Made by a program: the position numbers and the translations under genes
Part shown: piece by piece, positions 43,724-51,508 of the stretch
Numbering within the stretch: position 1 is the first letter of the stretch
How the letters are laid out: each line of letters opens with the position of its first letter
NCBI RefSeq assembly: GCF_017808105.1
Contig: NZ_JADBHF010000007.1
Span: 1 to 64,000, forward strand
DNA from: Brevibacterium renqingii
GTDB taxonomy: Bacteria; Actinomycetota; Actinomycetes; Actinomycetales; Brevibacteriaceae
DNA length: 64,000 nucleotides
Reading direction: 5' to 3'
Notes under the pieces: generated by a model
What the model was told of the DNA's origin: nothing
What the model saw: the letters and a program-made list of their open reading frames with translations, nothing else
Databases searched by the model: none

Positions 43724-45460
43724 TCACGTACTGTGTCCAACCGCTTCGGCGCGGAGAAATTCCCGCACGTCCCATTCGGCGTCCACGTTCAGGTCAGCGG
43801 CGAGCCGGTCGTCATGGGTGACGACGACCATCGCCCCACCGAATCCGTCGAGCGCGGTGACGAGGGCCTCGAGTGAGGACAGATCGAGATTGTTGCCGGG
43901 TTCGTCGAGGATGAGCAGCTGCGGAGCGGGGTCCTGGAGCAGCCCGGAGGCCAGTGCGACCCGGAAGCGCTCGCCGCCGGACAGGGTCGAACAGATCTGG
44001 CCGGTGCGACCGGCGCGCAGACCCATAGCTGCGAGCACTTCGTACGCACGGTGCGGGGTCAGGCGCGGGTTGCCTGAGCGCACCGCTTCCATGACGGTGA
44101 GATCGGGCGGGAGCCGGTACTGCTGGTCGAGGTGGGCGACGGGAACCGAGACCGTGACCGACAGCTCGCCGAAGAGCTCGGCGATCGGCGGAGCCGGCGC
44201 AGCGATCTGTGAGCCGGGCTCCACGATCGGCGAACCGGACTCGGCATCGGACGCGTGAGCGTCGTACCTGCGCGCGCCCGCAGCTTCCGCGGACCGGCCC
44301 GCGGCCTCCGGTGACCTGCTCGCGGCCTCCATCATCGCCGCCAGCAGCGTGGACTTTCCCGCTCCGTTCGGGCCGGTCAGGCGGACCCGCTCCGGTCCGA
44401 CGAGCCCGACCGGTCGGTCCAGGTCCACCGAGCTGATCTCGAGCACCCGCTTCGAAGCGTGGACGGTCGTGTCCGGCAGGTCGAGGCGCACGCTCGAGGA
44501 CCGTCGCAGCGCATCCTTTGCCGCTTCCAGAGACTGCAGCGCCGTGGCTTCGTCGGCGGCCTTGTCACCGCGCCTCTTCGCCGCGGAGTTCTCGGCGAAG
44601 TTCGTCAGTCCGTTCATCACGATCTTCGGTCGGCGCTTGTTCTCCTTGTCCTTCGTCGCCTTCCGGTCGGCCCGTGCGAGTTTCGTCTCGAGTTCGATGC
44701 GCTGACGCTTTTCTCTCGAGTGGGCTTTCTTCGCATCGATGACTCTCTGCTGCTTCGCCTCCTCCTCTGCCTCGACCATCTGCTCATAGTCGTCGAAGCC
44801 GCCGCCGTAGAGCCGCAGCCGGTCGGTCATCTCGAGGATCGAGTCCACGTGCTCGAGCAGGGTGCGATCGTGGGAGATGACGAGCGTGGGACCGCGACGA
44901 GCGGTGAGCAGAGAGCTCAGGAGCTGCCGACCGTGAGCATCGAGGTTGTTGCTCGGCTCGTCGAGGATGAGCCAATTGTCCGCGGCCAGGGCCGCCCGCG
45001 CCAAGCCGATGCGGGTGGCCTGCCCGCCGGAGAAGCTGCTGAGGCTGCGATCGAGGTCGCCTGCTGTGAGGCTGAGACCGAGCTCGGCGGTGGCCGCCAG
45101 AGCCTGCTCTTCGATGTCCCAATCGTCGCCGATGCACGCGAAGTCGGATTCTGCGGCTTCGCCGTTCAGCGCCCGATGCAGCGCCGACCGGACATCGGCG
45201 ATCCCGAGGGCCTCCTCAACGCTCTGGACCGAATGCGGCGGCAGCTGATCGATGTAGACGGCACCGTCCGCGCCGGTGATCGCGCCGGCAGCGGCGGGCA
45301 CGCGGCCGGCGAGGAGTTTCGCAAAAGTCGATTTGCCGATCCCGTTGTCGCCGACGAGGCCGACGAGCTCGGCGGGGATCGTGGCGTTCAGCCCGGAGAA
45401 GATCTCGGTATCGTCGCCGAGGCGGCAGTTCAATCCGGACACAGTGATTGCTGTAGGCAT
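43724..45460 (-). CDS. ABC-F family ATPase (ribosome-associated)
   Basis: ABC-F proteins bind the ribosomal E site; some confer antibiotic protection, others tune translation (578 aa). Two ATPase domains: Walker A GDNGIGKST (near 37) with LSSFSGGQATRIGLARAAL and DEPSNNLD; the second has TGPNGAGKSTL, LSGGERFRVALASGL and DEPGNNLD. They are joined by a charged linker of the P-site tRNA-interaction type, and an insertion of about 45 residues of low complexity lies in the second domain. ATG 45460 is used; an ATG 12 bp up overlaps the Shine-Dalgarno. Resistance is possible but unproven. Confidence 0.88.
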   Translation of the reverse strand: MPTAITVSGLNCRLGDDTEIFSGLNATIPAELVGLVGDNGIGKSTFAKLLAGRVPAAAGAITGADGAVYIDQLPPHSVQSVEEALGIADVRSALHRALNGEAAESDFACIGDDWDIEEQALAATAELGLSLTAGDLDRSLSSFSGGQATRIGLARAALAADNWLILDEPSNNLDAHGRQLLSSLLTARRGPTLVISHDRTLLEHVDSILEMTDRLRLYGGGFDDYEQMVEAEEEAKQQRVIDAKKAHSREKRQRIELETKLARADRKATKDKENKRRPKIVMNGLTNFAENSAAKRRGDKAADEATALQSLEAAKDALRRSSSVRLDLPDTTVHASKRVLEISSVDLDRPVGLVGPERVRLTGPNGAGKSTLLAAMMEAASRSPEAAGRSAEAAGARRYDAHASDAESGSPIVEPGSQIAAPAPPIAELFGELSVTVSVPVAHLDQQYRLPPDLTVMEAVRSGNPRLTPHRAYEVLAAMGLRAGRTGQICSTLSGGERFRVALASGLLQDPAPQLLILDEPGNNLDLSSLEALVTALDGFGGAMVVVTHDDRLAADLNVDAEWDVREFLRAEAVGHST

Positions 45461-45568
45461 GAGAGTCCTCATTTCGTGTACGCAGAAGCGCTGCGGGCCC
45501 GTGGCACCCGCAAATCACGGCATGAGGATTCACTTCACTGCTGAGTCGTCCTTCGTCGGGAATGGAAC
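45461..45568 (-). promoter_or_regulatory. Structured leader able to mask the ABC-F Shine-Dalgarno
   Basis: The element GAATCCTCAT (minus strand, 45531-45522) is complementary, with one mismatch, to ATGAGGACTC (45472-45463), which holds the Shine-Dalgarno. Between them is a stem TGCGGG/CCCGCA (45512-45492). A short reading frame GTG AAG TGA (45538-45530), preceded by AAGGA, sits over the anti-Shine-Dalgarno side. Arrangement suggests translation-coupled attenuation. Confidence 0.5.
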
Positions 45569-45574
45569 ATACCA

Positions 45575-45603
45575 AGAATGGCCGAGCCGGCCCCGAGAGT
45601 CAA
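45575..45603 (-). promoter_or_regulatory. Promoter of the ABC-F leader
   Basis: TTGACT (45603-45598), a 17-bp spacer and CATTCT (45580-45575) on the minus strand place transcription start near 45568, giving a leader of about 108 nt. The -35 is strong and the -10 weak, a shape that often needs an activator. Confidence 0.5.
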
Positions 45604-45626
45604 CAGCCGGACTCCCGAACCGGACC

Positions 45627-46175
45627 TCAGACGATGATGAGCATGAGTTCGGCCGGTTCGTCATGGGGATTGGACAGCTGATGCGGCACGTCTCCGGGCG
45701 CTTGTGCGCAGTCGCCGGCATGCAGCGTCGTGCGCCGGTCGATCGTGACGATCTCGATGCTTCCGGACAGGACGAAGAAGCTCTCTCGGGATCCGCTGCG
45801 ATGTGCGGCGAAGGCGGAGGTCTCGCTGTGCGGATCGAGTCGGTAGTGGACGACGTCCATGTTCTCGATCGCCGAGGGCAGGTCGCGACGGGACACCCCC
45901 TCGCCGAAGTTCGTCGACGTCGGGATCGCCTCGGTGCGGGTGATCGTCACCTCGGGGGCGGCGAGCAGCTCGCCGACGTCGACGCCGAGGGCACGTGAGA
46001 GTCCCATGGCGTTCGAGACCGAGGTGTCCTGCTCGCCGCGTTCGATCTTCGACAGCGCGGCACGCGACAGGCCCGCCCGGACGGCGAGCTCGTTGAGGGT
46101 GAGGTCGTTGAACTTCCGCCGCGCCCGGATGCGGGCTCCGAAGACGCGGGCCCCGAGGTCTTCTTCCTTCGCCAT
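45627..46175 (-). CDS. XRE family regulator with cupin sensor domain
   Basis: A 182-aa transcription factor with an N-terminal XRE helix-turn-helix (LTLNELAVRAGLSRAALSKIERGEQDTSVSNAMGLSRALG shows it, residues about 25-63) and a C-terminal cupin barrel (FFVLSGSIEIVTIDRRTTLHAGDCAQAPGDVPHQLSN). XRE-cupin proteins usually sense a small metabolite and control a neighbouring transporter or catabolic gene. Here it is divergent from the lactate permease with 55 bp between, so that permease is the likely target. TATGAT ends 6 nt before the ATG. Confidence 0.92.
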   Translation of the reverse strand: MAKEEDLGARVFGARIRARRKFNDLTLNELAVRAGLSRAALSKIERGEQDTSVSNAMGLSRALGVDVGELLAAPEVTITRTEAIPTSTNFGEGVSRRDLPSAIENMDVVHYRLDPHSETSAFAAHRSGSRESFFVLSGSIEIVTIDRRTTLHAGDCAQAPGDVPHQLSNPHDEPAELMLIIV

Positions 46176-46181
46176 TCTCGC

Positions 46182-46187
46182 ATCATA
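46182..46187 (-). promoter_or_regulatory. -10 element of the XRE-cupin gene
   Basis: TATGAT on the minus strand ends 6 nt before the ATG at 46175, predicting a leaderless transcript. It sits 2 bp from the palindrome at 46190-46203. Confidence 0.55.
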
Positions 46188-46189
46188 GT

Positions 46190-46203
46190 CTATTCTTGAA
46201 TAG
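46190..46203. promoter_or_regulatory. Candidate operator between XRE-cupin and lctP
   Basis: CTATTC-TT-GAATAG is a perfect 6-bp-arm palindrome midway between the divergent regulator and permease genes, overlapping the spacer of the regulator promoter. It is the obvious autoregulatory and permease-controlling site. Confidence 0.6.
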
Positions 46204-46230
46204 TAGAATCAGATCTCTCAAAGGAATTCA

Positions 46231-47625
46231 TTGGATATGGCGGCCGTGCTGGCTCTCACCCCGATCCTCATCGCCATTGTCTTGCTCCTGCTCAAACAGA
46301 GCTCATGGATCGCGGCCCTGGTCGGCGCCGTCGTCGCTGCCGCCGTCGTTGCCCTCGCCTTCCCCACCCCCACCTCGGTGCTGGTGGAATCCGGCGTCGA
46401 CTACTTCCCCCTCATCCTCGAGGTCGCACTCATCCTGCTCTTCGGCATGGTGCTCGCCAGACTGCTCGAATCCGCCGGCTCCATGTCCGAGATCTCCGCC
46501 TGGGTCGAGTCCCTGTCCCCGAGCCGGCCGCTCGGAGTCGCTCTCGTCGTGTTCGGCATCGTGCCGTTCGCGGAATCCGTCACGGGCTTCGGCATCGGCG
46601 TGACCATCGGGGTGCCGATCCTGCGCCACCTCGGATGCACCCTTCGGCAGTCGGCGATCCTCGGCCTCCTCGGCCTCATCGCTGTGCCGTGGGGAGCTCT
46701 GGGCCCGGGCACCACGGTGGCGGCGGCTCTGGCCGGGTTCGACGTCGACGAACTCGGCCTGTCCACCGCCTGGCTCAACGCGATCCCGGTCGTCATCGTC
46801 ACCATCGCCGTCATTGCGATCATGCGCCCGGGGTTCACCTCGGCGCTGGGCACGATCGGCTCCGCCGGACTGATGTGGTCGGGGATCCTCGCTGCCAGCT
46901 GCGTCATCGGGATGGCTCCGGCGGGGATCATCGGCTCGCTCATCGTCATCCTCGTCGTCGGCGGACTGTTCATCGTCCGCAAACGCAGCACCGGGTTCAC
47001 CGCGCGACTGGGAACCGCGATTCTGCCCTATGGCGCGCTGACCATCGGACTGCTGCTGGCCAGGGCCCTGCATTCGGCGCTGCCCTCGCTGCTGACTGAG
47101 ATCATCGCCTCTCCCCCGTTCTGGCTCGCGGCCGCCTGCCTCATCGCCGCGGTCACCGTCGATGACCGACGCAGGGTGTCCTTCGCGGCGGCGAGGTCCT
47201 GGGTCCCCATCGGTGTGGGCACAGCCGCGTTCATGCTCATGGGCTGGATCATGACGACGACCGGAATGAGCGAGGCGATCGGCGCAATGCTGCCGGCCGG
47301 CCTCGTCCTCCTCACCCCCTGGCTCAATGCCGTCGGAGCCGTCCTGACCGGCTCGAACACCGGCGCGAACTCGATGTTCACAGGCACCCTGACCGCAGTC
47401 GCGTCCTCTTCGCACGTGGCCGCGCTCCCAGTCGTCGCGGCCGGCAACGCGGCCGGATCGCTGGCCGCCCTGGCCGCACCGCCGCGAGTGGCCATGGCCG
47501 TGCAGATGGCCGATGCCCGAGCTCCCGCCTCGGCGCGGGACATCGCCTGGGTGCAGGGCCGGGCGCTGACGGTGTCCGGGATCAACGCCCTCGTCATGGG
47601 ACTGTGGATCCAATTCTTCGTGTGA
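46231..47625 (+). CDS. L-lactate permease family transporter
   Basis: A LctP-type permease (464 aa) importing L-lactate or a related small acid (glycolate) with protons. It is hydrophobic throughout, with about 12 segments, and contains the family blocks VPFAESVTGFGIGVTIGVPI near residue 110 and TGSNTGANSMFTGTLTAV near 372. It starts with TTG after AAAGGAA; ATG 46237 is an alternative. No lactate dehydrogenase lies beside it, so the substrate is inferred from family only. Control by the divergent XRE-cupin regulator is likely. Confidence 0.88.
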   Translation: MDMAAVLALTPILIAIVLLLLKQSSWIAALVGAVVAAAVVALAFPTPTSVLVESGVDYFPLILEVALILLFGMVLARLLESAGSMSEISAWVESLSPSRPLGVALVVFGIVPFAESVTGFGIGVTIGVPILRHLGCTLRQSAILGLLGLIAVPWGALGPGTTVAAALAGFDVDELGLSTAWLNAIPVVIVTIAVIAIMRPGFTSALGTIGSAGLMWSGILAASCVIGMAPAGIIGSLIVILVVGGLFIVRKRSTGFTARLGTAILPYGALTIGLLLARALHSALPSLLTEIIASPPFWLAAACLIAAVTVDDRRRVSFAAARSWVPIGVGTAAFMLMGWIMTTTGMSEAIGAMLPAGLVLLTPWLNAVGAVLTGSNTGANSMFTGTLTAVASSSHVAALPVVAAGNAAGSLAALAAPPRVAMAVQMADARAPASARDIAWVQGRALTVSGINALVMGLWIQFFV

Positions 47626-47726
47626 CCCCGAGGCGCACCGACCGGCCGACCTGCCCCGAGATTCGTCTTCTCGACGGACCCACCGTCTCCTGGGTCTCGA
47701 CCCCTCGGGGACGTATGGGATGCCGC

Positions 47727-49055
47727 TCAGACTCGGATGATCTCGCGGGGGAAGTCCGTGAAGGTGTCACAGCCGGTGTCGGTGATGAGGATCGATTCGG
47801 AGAGCTCGATTCCGTAGCCGTTCATCCACATGCCGCCGATGAGGTGAAACGTCATCCCGGATTCGAGGATCTGGTCGTCCTCGGTGCGGATCGAGATCGT
47901 GCGCTCACCCCAGTCCGGCGGGTAGCCGATTCCGATCGAATAGCCCAGCCGGCTCGGCTTCTCCAGCCCGGACAGCGCCAGCACCCGGTTCCAGGTTCGC
48001 GCGAGTTCGGCCGTGGGCACCTCGGGCTCGGCGACGTCGAGGACCGCGGACAGAGCCTCGGCGACGACGCCTTCGAGGCGGACGAGCTCCTGTCTCGGCT
48101 TGCCCGTGACCGCGGTCCGGGCCAGGGGAACGTGATAGCGGCGGTGGACGCCGGCGAGCTCGATGCTCACCGACTCATCGGTGACGAACTTCCGATCGGT
48201 CCAGGTCAGATGCGGAGTGTCCGCACTCTCCCCCGTCGGCATCATCGGCACGATCGCCGGGTAGTCGCCCCAGACTCCGTTGCCACCGCGGATCTGGGCT
48301 TCTGAGATCGCAGCGGCCACCTCGGGCTGGCCCACGCCCACCCCGATGGTGCCCAGGGCCGCGTCCATGGCCGCGGTCGTCACCTCGGCAGCCTGACGCA
48401 TGAGTGCGATCTCGGCCGGGGACTTGACCGCACGAATCCAGTTGACCAGCTCGAAGGAGTCGACCAGTCGCCACTCGGGCACGCCGTTGACCAGGGCGCG
48501 GAAGGCGCGCGGAGAGAAGAAGTGCGAGTCCATCTCGACCCCGACCGGCGAGGACGAGGCCCGGGCGACCTCCCAGCGCTGGCGCAGCGCGAAGGCGACC
48601 CAGTCGAAGGGATGGATGTGCGGACGCTGCACATAGCGCTCGGGATAGCCGACGATGTCCTCCGGGGGCAGCCAGGAAGTGTGGGAGGCCCCGCGAGCGT
48701 CCATATCGCGCATGAACAGCGTCATCGGACCCGAAGACGGGACGAAGAGCAGCTGCGGGGTGTAGAAGGACCAGGCATTGTAGCCGGTGAGATAGTAGAT
48801 GTTGGCCGGGTCGGTGACGATGAGAGCGGCGAGGCCCTGGTCGACCATGCGGTTGCGCACCGAGGCGATCCGACCCAGGTACTCCTCGGGGCCGAACGAC
48901 AGGTCCCTGGCGCCGATCGTGTCGACCTCACCGGGAATCGGCTGCGGACGAGCTCTGACCTCCTGGCTCGCACGACCCTGCTCTGCGCCGGGTCGCATCC
49001 CATGCACATCCGGCCTGTTGTCTTCGCCGGAATAGAAAAGCTCGCCCTCATTCAT
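47727..49055 (-). CDS. M24-family hydrolase, ectoine hydrolase (DoeA/EutD)-like
   Basis: An M24 pita-bread-fold protein (442 aa). The metal ligands of the aminopeptidase branch are missing: the D-x(10)-D pair is replaced in SIELAGVHRRYHVPLART, and the GHGIG histidine by RLGYSIGIGYPPDWGERT. This resembles metal-independent members such as creatinase and ectoine hydrolase; the YPPDWGE stretch especially recalls DoeA/EutD. It is divergent from an Lrp-type gene and aminotransferase, as doe genes often are, but no doeB deacylase is present. ATG 49055 is used; TTG 49091 would lie in the promoter. Substrate is inferred. Confidence 0.7.
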   Translation of the reverse strand: MNEGELFYSGEDNRPDVHGMRPGAEQGRASQEVRARPQPIPGEVDTIGARDLSFGPEEYLGRIASVRNRMVDQGLAALIVTDPANIYYLTGYNAWSFYTPQLLFVPSSGPMTLFMRDMDARGASHTSWLPPEDIVGYPERYVQRPHIHPFDWVAFALRQRWEVARASSSPVGVEMDSHFFSPRAFRALVNGVPEWRLVDSFELVNWIRAVKSPAEIALMRQAAEVTTAAMDAALGTIGVGVGQPEVAAAISEAQIRGGNGVWGDYPAIVPMMPTGESADTPHLTWTDRKFVTDESVSIELAGVHRRYHVPLARTAVTGKPRQELVRLEGVVAEALSAVLDVAEPEVPTAELARTWNRVLALSGLEKPSRLGYSIGIGYPPDWGERTISIRTEDDQILESGMTFHLIGGMWMNGYGIELSESILITDTGCDTFTDFPREIIRV

Positions 49056-49061
49056 GACTAC

Positions 49062-49091
49062 AGTGTCGTGAGCCTCCTCACATGCTGTCAA
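49062..49091 (-). promoter_or_regulatory. Promoter with inverted repeat in the spacer, M24 gene
   Basis: TTGACA (49091-49086), an 18-bp spacer and GACACT (49067-49062) end 6 nt before the ATG. The perfect inverted repeat GTGAG-GAGG-CTCAC (49081-49068) fills the spacer and abuts the -10, a classic operator position. Transcript predicted leaderless. Confidence 0.6.
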
Positions 49092-49148
49092 TCACTGACG
49101 ACACGCGTGTTGTCGCCCATCAGCTCGCCGATCCGAGCGGCTGTCGGA

Positions 49149-49220
49149 GGGGCTCTCCGCATCGCCTCTGAAGGGGCTCTGCATATGACTGCGGGAGCGG
49201 CTCAGCGCATGGCGGCGAAG
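49149..49220. repeat. Three degenerate 24-bp tandem units
   Basis: Units start at 49149, 49173 and 49197; the first two share GGGGCTCT exactly and the third begins GCGGCTCA. They lie in the 384-bp region between the divergent M24 and Lrp genes, where I see no gene. Possible regulator-binding array or decayed coding DNA. Confidence 0.4.
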
Positions 49221-49386
49221 CGGATGTCCGTGGCTGCGGTCCCCCACGTTGCGGGCACCCATCTCCGCTCGCCGTCGGCTCGCACAGGGGCGCGCACTTC
49301 ACCCCGCCTGCCATCTCGACCGTTTCTGACGAATCCAGAATGAACTTTTTCGACTTTCGACTGATTCCGCAAGAGGGACTGCGCAA

Positions 49387-49401
49387 ATCGATAGAATCGA
49401 T
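49387..49401. promoter_or_regulatory. Candidate Lrp autoregulatory palindrome
   Basis: ATCGAT-AGA-ATCGAT is a 15-bp palindromic site 38 bp upstream of the Lrp-type start codon. Lrp/AsnC proteins commonly bind such sites near their own promoter. Confidence 0.45.
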
Positions 49402-49439
49402 GGTAGATTGGCCTGAGACGCACATCACGGAGGTGAAGA

Positions 49440-49925
49440 ATGGACCGGTTCCTGCCGGACGGCAACGGCTCCCGCCTGGGCAACCTCGACGAGAAGTCCA
49501 AAGCGATCATCGTCGAGCTGCAGCACGACGGGCGGAAATCGTATTCGGCCATCGGCAAGTCCGTAGGTCTGTCCGAGGCCGCTGTGCGTCAGCGAGTCTC
49601 GAGGCTCATCGATTCCGGCGTGATGGAGATCGTCGCCGTAACCGACCCCTTGAGCTTGGGCTTCGCCCGACAGGCGATGGTGGGGCTGAAGGTTCGCGGG
49701 GACATCTCCGAGGTGGCCGAACGGCTCCACGACTACGACGAGATCGATTACCTCGTCGTCACTGCTGGTTCGTTCGACCTGCTGGTCGAGATCGTCTGCG
49801 AATCGGACCGGCATCTGATCGAGTTCGTCAATGAGGAGCTCCGGTCGATCGATGCCGTCGTGGATACGGAGCTCTTCATGTACCTCTCACTGGAAAAGCA
49901 GAAATACAATTGGGGGACGCGATGA
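49440..49925 (+). CDS. Lrp/AsnC family transcriptional regulator
   Basis: A 161-aa Lrp/AsnC regulator: N-terminal winged HTH (DEKSKAIIVELQHDGRKSYSAIGKSVGLSEAAVRQRVSRLIDSG, residues about 17-60) and a C-terminal RAM ligand domain beginning MEIVAVTDPLSLGF and containing FDLLVEIVCESDRHLIEFV. GGAGG lies 5 bp upstream. The stop overlaps the aminotransferase ATG as ATGA, so regulator and enzyme are translationally coupled. Together with the divergent M24 gene this recalls amino-acid or ectoine catabolism loci (inference). Confidence 0.94.
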   Translation: MDRFLPDGNGSRLGNLDEKSKAIIVELQHDGRKSYSAIGKSVGLSEAAVRQRVSRLIDSGVMEIVAVTDPLSLGFARQAMVGLKVRGDISEVAERLHDYDEIDYLVVTAGSFDLLVEIVCESDRHLIEFVNEELRSIDAVVDTELFMYLSLEKQKYNWGTR

Positions 49926-51313
49926 CAGAAAATGTCACCAGGGCTGGCACTCCTTATCAGGATGCCATCCGCAACAACGTGTGGATGCACATGTCACCAC
50001 ACCAGTCACTGTTCAACGGTGGTGAGGCGCCGGTCATCGTCCGCGGTGAGGGTCACCACATCTTCGACGACAAGGGCAAGAAGTACATCGACGGCCTCGC
50101 CGGTCTGTTCACCGTTCAGGTGGGACACGGTCGCGAGGAGATCGCGAAGGCGATGTACGACCAGACCCTGCAGCTTCCGTTCATGCCGCTGTGGTCGTAC
50201 ACCCATCCGCAGGCGATCGAGCTCTCAGAGCGTCTGGCCAACTATGCGCCGGGCGATCTCAACCGGGTCTTCCTCACTTCCGGCGGCGGTGACTCCGTCG
50301 AGTCGGCGATGAAGCTGGCGAAGAACTACTTCAAGCTCGTCGGCAAGCCGGGCAAGCACAAGATCATATCGCGTGCCACCGCCTACCACGGCACGCCTCA
50401 CGGTGCCCTGTCGGTGACCTCCCTGCCGGGTCTGCGCGAACAGTTCGCCCCGCTGGTTCCCGGCGCCCACAAGGTGCCGAACACGAACTTCTACCGGGCA
50501 CCGGAGCCCTACGCCCACGACGAGAAGGCCTTCGGCCGCTGGGCCGCCGACCGCATCGGCGAGGCCATCGAGTTCGAAGGCGCCGACTCCGTTGCCGCCG
50601 TCTTCCTCGAGCCCGTGCAGAACTCCGGCGGCTGCTTCCCGCCGCCTCCCGGGTACTTCGACCGGGTCCGCGAGATCTGCGACGAGTACGATGTGCTGCT
50701 GGTCTCGGACGAGACCATCTGCGCCTACGGCCGCGTCGGGGATATGTTCGCCTGCAACGATTTCGGCTATGTGCCCGACATCATCACCTCGGCCAAGGGC
50801 ATCACCTCCGGGTATGCTCCGCTGGGTGCGATGATCGCCTCGGATCGCCTCTTCGAGCCCTTCGGCTCCGGCGGGGACGAGACGTTCTACCACGGCTACA
50901 CCTTCGGCGGGCATCCCGTCTCCTGTGCCGCGGCGATGGCGAACTTCGACGTCTTCGAGTCCGAGAAGCTCAACGATCACGTGCACGAGAACGCCGCCGC
51001 GTTCAAGTTCACCCTCGAGAAGCTCAAGGACCTGCCGATCGTCGGCGACGTCCGTGGCGAGGGATTCTTCTACGGGATCGAACTCGTCAAGGACAAGGAC
51101 ACCAAGGAGTCGTTCACCGAAGAGGAGTCCGAGCGGATCCTCAAGAACTTCGTGTCCGCGAAGATGTACGAGAACGGTCTGTACTGTCGTGCCGATGATC
51201 GTGGAGACCCGGTCATCCAGCTCTCGCCTCCCCTGACCGTGGGGCAGAGCGAGTTCGACGAGATGGAGCAGATCATCCGCGGCGTCCTCACCGAGGCCTG
51301 GACGAAGCTCTGA
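49922..51313 (+). CDS. Class III pyridoxal-phosphate aminotransferase
   Basis: A class III (omega-amino group) aminotransferase, 463 aa. Features: FLTSGGGDSVESAMKLAKNY (phosphate-binding), AYHGTPHGALSVTSLPG, VLLVSDETICAYGR with the Asp that binds the pyridine N, and SAKGITSGYAPLGAM containing the Schiff-base Lys near residue 290. It resembles putrescine/beta-alanine--pyruvate transaminases more than diaminobutyrate ones; donor cannot be fixed. Translation is coupled to the Lrp gene, and a terminator follows. Confidence 0.9.
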   Translation: MTENVTRAGTPYQDAIRNNVWMHMSPHQSLFNGGEAPVIVRGEGHHIFDDKGKKYIDGLAGLFTVQVGHGREEIAKAMYDQTLQLPFMPLWSYTHPQAIELSERLANYAPGDLNRVFLTSGGGDSVESAMKLAKNYFKLVGKPGKHKIISRATAYHGTPHGALSVTSLPGLREQFAPLVPGAHKVPNTNFYRAPEPYAHDEKAFGRWAADRIGEAIEFEGADSVAAVFLEPVQNSGGCFPPPPGYFDRVREICDEYDVLLVSDETICAYGRVGDMFACNDFGYVPDIITSAKGITSGYAPLGAMIASDRLFEPFGSGGDETFYHGYTFGGHPVSCAAAMANFDVFESEKLNDHVHENAAAFKFTLEKLKDLPIVGDVRGEGFFYGIELVKDKDTKESFTEEESERILKNFVSAKMYENGLYCRADDRGDPVIQLSPPLTVGQSEFDEMEQIIRGVLTEAWTKL

Positions 51314-51331
51314 TCCTTCCTCGAACCGACT

Positions 51332-51378
51332 GAAGGCGGCCCTGATTCCTCACGAGGAGTCAGGGTCGCCTTCGGTTT
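51332..51378 (+). terminator. Terminator of the lrp-aminotransferase unit
   Basis: A 14-bp stem (51332-51345 with 51360-51373, one G-T pair) followed by GGTTT ends the plus-strand operon. Confidence 0.8.
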
Positions 51379-51461
51379 GCGAGCCGGACACGCACGGTTC
51401 GGCAGGCGGGCATTCGCGTTTCGGCCCGAGCGGACCTTCGCGCGGCTGAACCGGCCGATGA

Positions 51462-51502
51462 GAAGGGCCCGGACGGTGGAGTGGCCCCCGCTGCCCGGGC
51501 CC
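51462..51502 (-). terminator. Terminator of glyS
   Basis: GGGCCCGG/CCGGGCCC (51495-51502 with 51465-51472) plus inner pairing, followed on the minus strand by TTCT, lies 7 bp past the glyS stop. Confidence 0.55.
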
Positions 51503-51508
51503 GGTGAC

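Noticed and set aside
45216..45575. Minus-strand frame overlapping the ABC-F start (begins MVCSIPDEGRL)
   Set aside because: It overlaps the ABC-F coding region by ~245 bp in another frame and lacks a Shine-Dalgarno; kept only as part of the leader discussion.
47626..47726. Terminator between lctP and the M24 gene
   Set aside because: CCCCGAG and CTCGGGG can pair but over ~45 nt with a poor stem and no T-run; too weak to annotate.
49120..49428. 102-codon minus-strand frame in the M24/Lrp intergenic region
   Set aside because: No credible ribosome site, contains the degenerate repeats, and crosses the lrp promoter region.
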